A DNA stretch of 64,000 bases from Perkinsus chesapeaki (lineage: Eukaryota > Perkinsozoa > Perkinsida > Perkinsidae). The stretch is taken from contig JAAPAO010000028.1 in NCBI GenBank assembly GCA_013115145.1, forward strand, positions 21,335 through 85,334. The letters are read 5' to 3'. The notes beneath the pieces were generated by a model. That model saw only the letters and a program-made list of their open reading frames with translations, had not been told where the DNA came from and made no database searches. A program made the translations under genes and the position numbers. The stretch's first letter is position 1. The number at the start of each line of letters is the position of its first letter. Shown piece by piece: positions 56,734 through 64,000 of the stretch.

Positions 56734-57351
56734 TTAATGAAGGATGATACCATCGTACTTGGCCTTGAACCACTCCTTGGTCTCATCGGCGGACACACGG
56801 TGATGACGACCAACGTGAGCTGACTTACGCTTACGCTGGGCAACACGGCGACCGGGGCGGCCCATATGGACGTAGAAGTCCATACCGTAAATACCAGTGG
56901 AGGGATCGTACTTCATACCGAGATCGATATGCTCACTGATACCGAAACCGAAGTTACCAGTCTCAGAGAAGTTGTGGTCACGGAGTTCGTACTCCTTGAC
57001 CTGTCGAATAAGAAAAGTAATCGTGATACAGATAAGGAGTAACTACCTTGAGGCCTCTCTCGAGAATCTCAGCGGCCTTCTCACCGCGAACGGTGACGTG
57101 ACAGGAGATCTTCTCATTACGACGGATACCGAAGGAACGGATAGTGTAACGAGCTGAAAATATTAATAATAAATTAGGGAGTATCCAGTACAGTTGTTAT
57201 TACCGGTGGAAGTCAAGGGCTTCTGGTCGGTGAGGGCCTCGAGCACACGAGTGGCACGAGTGAGCCTATCGCCGGACTCACCAACGCAAATGTTGAGAGT
57301 CAACTTCTCGATGCGCAAATCGCGCATAGGGTTCGACTTACCGGACTTGGC
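56734..57351 (-). CDS. RPL11: 60S ribosomal protein L11 (uL5)
   Basis: The exons are 57351-57204, 57153-57047 and 57000-56734. The product contains [56 protein letters not shown] and [18 protein letters not shown] and ends KYDGIILH, matching eukaryotic uL5. It sits in the large subunit central protuberance with the 5S rRNP. The first exon with the start codon is not resolved: the frame enters through an acceptor at 57352, so a short upstream exon should lie in 57353-57650. Confidence 0.96.
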
Positions 57352-57655
57352 CTAAAACAGCGATAATAAATCATAAAAACCACTTCACAACAGTGAGAAA
57401 AAATACACCGTAGACGGACGAGGACGAGTAAGGTAGGTTACCGATGTCAGTGATGCATACGTTGAAGTGATGATAGTCCCTATACCCTTACTACCATGGT
57501 TCAATCCTCGCTGCGACTGAGAGATAAAGGCTTGGAATAGCGTATCAGAGCTCAAACGATCACGTGGGCGAGCGAGATATCTTGCAGCGGAGCGAAGCTC
57601 TCGCGTTGCACGTTTGCCATTTTCAGCGGTCGTGCTAGTGTTGCTCGTTTTTGCC
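57352..57655. promoter_or_regulatory. Shared divergent region between RPL11 and the kinase
   Basis: RPL11 (minus) and the kinase (plus) are transcribed apart from this 300-bp region, which should hold both promoters plus the missing first exon of RPL11. No specific motif was identified. Confidence 0.4.
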
Positions 57656-59248
57656 ATGACTGGGACAACTTCACCGTCGTCTGGAGCTGCTGTTATTGAA
57701 CCTTCTAGTGAGTGGCCTACTACCACTGAGGGTTATCATCTTGAGTGTCCCATAGGATATGGCGCTTTTGCTACAGTGTAAGTCGACGGTATCTTAGCTT
57801 CAAGCGCGACTTTGGCGACCGAAACCGAAATCTTTGCTTTATTTCGCCGTAGTAGAGCTCATTTGACAGGTACAAAGCCTCTGTGGTGACAGGAGCACAT
57901 TCAGGTGAGCCTGTTGCGATAAAAGTGATCGATCTAGAGTGCTTGGATGGCACCACTTTCGATGATATACGCAAGGAGCTACAAGTGATGCGAATGTGTA
58001 CCCATCCGAATGTACTACCTTACAGTCGGCCTACCAACTTGACTATTATCATATATTAGGTTATTACGTACCACGCTGCATTCTCGTCGCCTGATGCTAA
58101 GATGTGGCTGGTCATGCCGCTTATTAATGGCGGATCCTGTCAAAATGTCATTAGGGAATACAAGAAAAGGACCGGTCATAGTATACAGGTAGGACTCAAT
58201 CACCGACTACTACCAGCATCAACCGCCATGGCTACTCAGAACATCGGCATTATCGCTTATATCCTACACGAGACCGCACTGGCTCTCCGCCACTTCCATT
58301 CAAACCAACAAATTCATCGAGATCTCAAAGCTGGCAACATTCTGCTCAGTCTAGACGGCAAAGTGTAATGCCCTCTTTCTTGCTCATTCATCCGCATTCC
58401 TCCTTTACAGTTATTTATCTGACTTTGGTGTTTCGGCTTCCATGAGGGACTCTAGATCTCGGCAGACCTTCGTTGGCACCCCGTGCTGGATGGCCCCCGA
58501 GGTGCTGGAGCAAAGCAAAAACGGGTAGTAATGGGCGATGGAAATATCAATTTATATTATCGTAACAGATATGATTATAAAGCCGATATCTGGTCATTCG
58601 GTGTAACCGCTTTAGAGCTTGCCAACGGTAGTGCTCCTTATCAGAATTTGCATCCGTTGAAGGTAGGGATGGAGGGTATCTTTCGCACTATAAAGAATTT
58701 TAATAGGTCATGAAAAATATCTTGGAGAATCCCCCGCCGACCTTGGAGCGCACTAAAGATTCACCATGGGATTCTTCTTTTGTTAAAATGGTCGCAGATT
58801 GCCTCCAGAAAGATCCTAGCAAACGGTGAGTATCTTAGGTTGATGCGTGCTCAATACATATATTTCAGGCCATCAATTGATCAACTCCTCACCCGACATG
58901 ACGCGTTTTTCCGCCAGGCAGACAAGCAGGCCCTCGTGGATTTATTAAAGACATTGCCAACAATAGAGCAGCGAGAGCCCACAAAACCTCCAGGGTCAGC
59001 AGCCGCCGCACAATCCTGTCGTTTCCCCCACCTCACCATTCCATCAGATACCGATCTCCGAGGGCCCCGAAGGTCCGCACCGGCTTCAGTGGTGCAGTCA
59101 GTGGCGCCTGGGATTTTGATTTGGTAATTTTCCGTAATTTTTCCCGGAAATATTTCTTCATCTTCAGCACGATTCCGACAGTGATGATGACGATAAAGAT
59201 GACAGTGATTCCGGTATTTTTTCGGAGTTGGGTGAAGAGGAGACCTGA
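57656..59248 (+). CDS. Ste20-family protein kinase, OSR1/SPAK (Fray) type
   Basis: The exons are 57656-57777, 57870-58011, 58060-58364, 58411-58524, 58569-58662, 58707-58825 and 58869 onward. Kinase motifs in order: glycine loop [21 protein letters not shown] (ATP Lys), [64 protein letters not shown] and [16 protein letters not shown]. These are intact and typical of OSR1/SPAK. The frame from 58869 ends at 59127; a likely last exon in another frame (59204-59248) encodes an acidic tail [14 protein letters not shown] saw no PF2-type C-terminal domain. Introns 57778-57869, 58663-58706 and 58826-58868 contain cores shared with other genes. Confidence 0.9.
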
Positions 59249-59423
59249 TGAGCATCGTTGTTGTTGATAATAAGTGTACCATTTGATATCTTTTATACTT
59301 GTTGTTTTCTTGTGTACTAGTACTACTACTGCGATGCTTAAATTCTATCTTCTATCTCCCTGCGCTTGTCTGATGACTATCTTCAAATCCTTGTTTGGTT
59401 ACAACTTGAACAACACAATACTA

Positions 59424-60442
59424 TTAGAAGTAGGAATCATAAACGCCTTTATCATATTTATTTTCGTCATAGGAAGTGGCGTTAATACGCTTCTCGTCGA
59501 ACGTCCTGAATTTGGTAAATGAAAAAGTTGGCAACTGACAAAGAATCCTTCAAACCTTCCATGCATTATCTTCTTCGCTTTCTCGGCGGAGGCAACATCA
59601 TCGAAAACAACGAAAACTCGCACTTCATCAGCAAGTTCAATGATTTTCACTTCTTCGACTTTGCCATATCTAAGCTTGATTCTTGCACGATACAAACAAG
59701 GTTGATACATACGTTTCACACTCGTCTCGAACATCTTCTTCAAGGTCTTCATCAACCTCCCCTTTCCCAACCATATTCTTCAACAACATTATTTTGCTCT
59801 CCGGCTCCGGCGATGATTGCCCCAAGCTCGGTGGTAAAATCTATCATACTCCCCTCCGATCATCATTCGCAGTCATACCGACTTTACCGATATTTTTCCT
59901 ATTTCTATCTTCCCCTGGGTGGCATCAATCTTCCTGTGCACCAAAGGAGCGGCAATGCCTTGATTCTTGGCTCCGAGCCCCTAACACATTCCACCTCACA
60001 TCGTCATCACCACCGAGAGCAGGAGAAGGAGGACCTCACCTGCCCTTCCGTCCATCCCATTTTCTTCAGAAGCTTCGTGCCGGCCGACTCCTTCTGCACT
60101 GCCGGCTTTGCCGCAATCACTGACAGATCGAAAACCATTTTGGAGGAGCCAAATAAATATTCACAATGAACATCTTTTCATTAATGAGGAAATCCCCAAC
60201 TCTTTATTTTCCTTACTTGCTATCTCCTTTCTTTCGGCCAAATCCTCCTCCTGTGCCTTTCTCTTACGTTCTCTATTAATAATATCATAATCGTTAGGGT
60301 GCATGGGATCGTATCTGCATAACAGTACATGGCATCTGTCGGCTGCTACTCCTGCTTTCGTAATCACCGGATTATCACAGTAAATGCAGTCTAATGCTGG
60401 GAGATCAAAGATAGACAGAAATTGTGTAGGAAGATTCCCCAA
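59424..60442 (-). CDS. RBM17: Splicing factor 45 (SPF45/RBM17)
   Basis: Exons from the 3' end: 59505-59424, 59669-59556, one ending 59713 and starting near 59840, one near 59980-59890, one near 60120-60035, and 60314 down to about 60215; the 5' end is uncertain. In order: YDPMHPNDYD, a charged helix (RERKRKAQEEDLAER), a G-patch (LLKKMGWTEGQ joined to GLGAKNQGIAAPL), the conserved LLKNMVGKGEVDEDLE and a UHM-type RRM (YGKVEEVKIIELADEV.. VRVFVVFDDVASAEKAKKIMHGR), ending DENKYDKGVYDSYF. SPF45 selects 3' splice sites through its UHM. The usual RYF loop is replaced by RTFDEKR. Start codon unresolved. Confidence 0.9.
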
Positions 60443-60647
60443 AGTAGTCCAACACTCACCAAGTCAAGGCAAGGATAATCATACATCCCTCTACATAGTT
60501 CTAGCGCAATCGATTTGTTTCACGTATTTACGCTGTGCGTGAGAACTTCAGCTCGCCCCAAAGTCACGCAGCACTTGCCTCAGAACCTCCTTTGAAGGCA
60601 AGAACGTTCTTGTACTTGCGGTAGCGATAAAACGAGCTGCACCGTCG

Positions 60648-60913
60648 AGATGCTAATTATACCATATTTCCCTCAACTCATCCCTTACTCATCTTCATCC
60701 TCCAATGCCCCAGATAAAGGCGATGACTTGACTACTGAATCTGGTGTAGGATATGATACAGCCCCGCCACTCGGACCTGATCGATCTTTCAAAATGTACA
60801 CAAGCCTTCGGGACTCTAGAAAGATGGAGGACTATCGGATCGTAGAAGTAATGATTCCTAACTCACGCGGTGTAAAGATTTTAGTCTGGGCGGCGCCAAA
60901 GAGATTAAATTGA
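60648..60913 (+). CDS. Possible short protein or exon
   Basis: An open frame of 87 codons with a plausible C-terminal half (DYRIVEVMIPNSRGVKILVW). A possible acceptor (CCCCAG) lies within it at about 60715, so it may be the last exon of an undetected gene. It overlaps nothing on this strand. The family is not recognised. Confidence 0.25.
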
Positions 60914-61149
60914 TACTTTGATAAAATATGAAAATACGGTATTAAAATTGAGTAACGAGATAATTATTGTTATTACCGGTCGGAGCTATTCCTTTATGGA
61001 AGAGCATATAAAGTAAGGCAACCCCTATAGCATTCCCTGGCAACAACAACTTCCAACACAAGTCGAATAAGGTCAGCACGAAAAATAAAACGCCGTCTGT
61101 GGTAGAGAATATGGTCTCCTCCTCCTCCTCATCTTCCTCATGAAAAGAA

Positions 61150-64000
61150 TCATTTCTTATCTTCCTTCTTCTTATTATCATCATCATCATCCTTCTTATC
61201 CCTAATAAATGTATGAAAATAATGTATCCCTAATGTATCCCTATGTATTAAAGCTCACCCCTGAAGATCCTTCAATGCCTCCTGAATCCGCGGGTCATTC
61301 AGATCTACTCCAGGCAGGCCGCTAAGCAGCTCCGCTACCATCGATGGATCCTGATTAGTATAATATATCACTATACTGCAAATTTATAATACACAGACAT
61401 TAGATCATAACAGATATCGAATAGTTGATCCATCAAGTGTCATGTTTTGGATTCTCTACATGCGCGCCACCTTAGCATTTCACAATTAAATGTCTTACTA
61501 TCAGACCCATACGATATATCCTATCCTATTGCGTCCAACTGTATCCAATCCTCAGGCTGCGTTCGTATGCAGGAAGCTTCATGAAATTTCCGAGTAGTAT
61601 TCGAACAACTCGAGATGCTCTGGATTGCTCAACGCGAGATTAGAATGTCCATACAGAAAGGGATGGGAAAGATGCACAGCTACGGTTGATAGTATCATTT
61701 ATAGTGCGAACCGCCGAACCATTTCTGATCACATCAACAACCGCCGCTGATTGGCTCTCCTCCCGTCAGCCCCCTTATGACCTGGAAGATTGCAGCATCA
61801 TCAGTCGACGAGGATGAAGAGGACTCGGCCGGCTTGTCGGTTTTTTTCTGTTTCTTTTCCGCTGGAGACTCGCCTTCAGTTTTCGGCTTCTCCCTGATTC
61901 GGTGAAAATATCAATAAAAGGTGCTCATACGTCCGACAAGAAGCCAATTTGGAGCATGCTCTTGTATAAGAAAGAGCATCTCCCGGACTCATCCTGCTGT
62001 CAAAATCGATCAGGTCATGTAGGTAGACCCTGTAGGTTGTAATTATAAATGCCACTCCACTTCTCTCCCTCATTTATCAACCAACCTTACCCCCAACTCG
62101 ATCCCCCCATTCCCTATTACCCTCCATCCCAGTCCTCCAAGCTTTCCATCAATGCCTTCCTAAGCTCCTCATCCATATCATCCTCTGGAGGGGCAGCAGC
62201 AGCACCGGCCTGCTGTGGAGCACTACTGCTAGCTGCACCGCCTGTGGAGGCAGCCGGCTCCTCATCAGTGATCTCGGTTATTTTCTCTTCCTTTTCTTCC
62301 CCTGAATTTCTTATCAGACGCCAAAATCATCTTAACAAGCTCACCTTCCCCACCAGATGGCTGCTGCTGGCTTTGCTGGGCATCCGATTCTTGTAAAGAT
62401 AATAATAGCGCTTGACGTAGCTCATCATCGACCTTAAGATACCACATGCACCGCACTATAAAGATTTTCTCTTATCACCTCCTCCCCTGCAGCAGCTGCC
62501 TCTGCCAAGGCTGCCTGTAGTCTAGGATCAACACTTGAAGCACCACCAGAGGGAGCTGAAGCAGCAGCACCTATAATAGGGTAATATAGCACATCCCACC
62601 ACTGACGATGATGCTGTTCGTTAAAGAGAAATAAAGCAGGTTGGAGGCTCTAGTGAAAATGATGATTTGCCAAGCTGCCAACTATGGTTCCCACCACTAC
62701 CAATACAAAGGCATTATTACAAGACGGCTAAATTCCTTTTCTGAGCGCTAAGGCCAAACTCTATCCCTCCTAACCCCGACCGCCGCCGCCTTAATTAATG
62801 TTAGTACCTTCACCACTGGCAGCAGCTTGAGCTCCACCACCACTCTGCTGCTGCTGCTGTCGAGCTCTCTCTTCCTCCATCGACATCCTCAAAGCCATTG
62901 CCTAACATAATAAGTAAGCCGACATTCTACTATTATCCGGGTCATCACCAATTCTGGATCCTGGGTGGGGTCAACTCCGAACTCAAAGCCTCCCTCAGCG
63001 CCCGCAGGTGGGGCTGCTCCTTCTGGAGTTACAATTGGTGTACCCATCAGAACATCCGACATTATCTGGTCAGTGTAGGGCGGCACTTCAACCTAAAGCG
63101 AAGCCGAGTACATTGCCAGCTGAATACCCGTGCACATAGGAGCTCCAAAAGATTCTCGATAATACGGTTCGATGACAAGTGGCTCACCATGCAACTGTTT
63201 CCACTGGATTGGGCATGATCGAGGAGGTCCTGTAGAAGGGGCTTGTTGGAATCAACCTCACCAAAGCTAACAATATCTGAATAAATATAGATATGCACTC
63301 ACGGGAACTCGATCCAACGACCTTTCGGTAATACACCCAGCGCGCTACCACCAGACCATATTACCAATGGCAACATTGTTCTTTTTGAGATTCTTGCCAA
63401 GAGTCTCCATCTGTTTCTTAGTAGCGGTAACCGGACTTCCAACGAAACACACAATACGCTGCTTCTGGTTCTTGTTTTGTCGGTGCTTCAACACCAACTG
63501 AGCTGTCTGAATCCCTCGGACCTGAGATCCATGATCATCACCATCCCTTTTGAAACCGGGAGATTTCCCCATCCTGAAAATATCGTTTTCAGAAGCCAGC
63601 AACAGCAATGAATACAATCTGACTTGGCCTGGCGGTTCATGCCACGCGTCATCGCGACACCATCCTAGCATGTCTGTTATCATTTATAATTATCATAATA
63701 ATATTATAGCTTAGTCATATTGATGCCTATACACGTGTCAGGAGCTCTATATCATTATATTTATTATTCTAATTATATCATCTTCACTTTTCTTCCCTGT
63801 ATCCCCATCTTCCCGAAAGTCTCGTTCCATCTATTATATCCATTAATGCCCCACATTTATTTGGATTTTCCTACTAGTCACCAATACCACCGCTCCCCTA
63901 TAGTACCAGATCAGCTGAATGTGGTCCATTAGGGCCGAAGTCTTTAACCTCTGGAGCCAGCTTAGATACAGCATTTAACATCTCGCCCAAGTTGGTGGTA
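61150..64000 (-). CDS. PSMD4: 26S proteasome ubiquitin receptor Rpn10 (PSMD4), 5' end beyond window
   Basis: Rpn10 is a lid/base-linking subunit that captures ubiquitin chains. The VWA domain runs from the right edge (LGEMLNAVSKLAP) through QTAQLVLKHRQNKNQKQRI and VGSPVTATKKQ to NNVAI, then VSFGEVDSNKPLL, MSDVLMGTPIVTPEG and FEFGVDPTQDPEL. Three ubiquitin-interacting motifs follow: AMALRMSMEEE, VDDELRQALLLSLQE and MDEELRKALMESLED. A basic Ser-rich linker, PGVDLNDPRIQEALKDL and the KKDDDDDNKKKEDKK tail end the protein. Many introns of 40 to 60 nt split it; one (63281-63369) is largely tRNA-like sequence and one near 63.7-63.9 kb is longer. The gene is cut by the window edge. Confidence 0.95.
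63281..63369 (-). repeat. tRNA-like sequence forming most of an Rpn10 intron
   Basis: The intron joins NNVAI to the DIVSFG exon and measures about 89 nt. On the coding strand it reads GTAATATGGTCTGGTGGTAG (donor merged with a box A) followed by AAAGGTCGTTGGATCGAGTT (box B-like). It ends with a pyrimidine-poor TTTATTCAG. The AAGGTCGT-box B string matches the element at 30.66 kb. Confidence 0.6.

Overview
The window is nuclear DNA from an intron-rich single-celled eukaryote. Many introns are only 41 to 60 nt long (GT-AG, with at least one GC-AG). Gene density, degenerate retroelements and the divergence of the proteins suggest an alveolate of the Perkinsus/dinoflagellate lineage. That placement is inference; no rRNA or organelle marker is present. 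A 99-base run of N at 48376-48474 shows this is a draft assembly.

Positions 1 to about 17.7 kb are accessory DNA. They hold a 31-bp tandem repeat at the left edge, broken retroelement pieces (pol start at 7441-8080 minus, gag/protease at 11916-14032 minus), one intact spliced gene of unknown function (6178-7319), one single-exon membrane-anchored protein gene (10084-10944 minus), several arrays of short degenerate motifs, and many near-perfect palindromes with a single-base centre.

Positions 17.7 to 64 kb are housekeeping DNA with closely spaced genes on both strands. In order: two tandem 3-hydroxyacyl-CoA dehydratase genes; an unknown protein with a mitochondrial-looking N-terminus; two tandem DnaJ (type I Hsp40) genes with prenylation motifs; RNA polymerase III largest subunit; a cyclophilin; splicing factor SYF2; a USP deubiquitinase; CstF-50; two unknown proteins; an unknown protein running in frame into Mediator MED31; a second USP-type deubiquitinase; a HAD-family protein; a second cyclophilin; UBL5/Hub1; a gamma-glutamylcyclotransferase-like protein; an unknown protein; ribosomal protein L11; an OSR1/SPAK-type kinase; splicing factor SPF45; and proteasome ubiquitin receptor Rpn10, cut by the right edge. 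The themes are RNA synthesis and processing (POLR3A, MED31, SYF2, SPF45, Hub1, CstF-50) and ubiquitin or protein quality control (USPs, Rpn10, DnaJ, cyclophilins).

The most interesting signal is in the introns. Unrelated genes share intron cores (three families, up to 24 nt identical, some in both orientations). Other introns carry tRNA-like promoter boxes, direct-repeat flanks, or 38 to 40-bp tandem arrays of about mini-intron size. Together this looks like small mobile, introner-like intron elements. I reconstructed exon boundaries by hand from protein similarity and reading phase; where phases did not close I say so.
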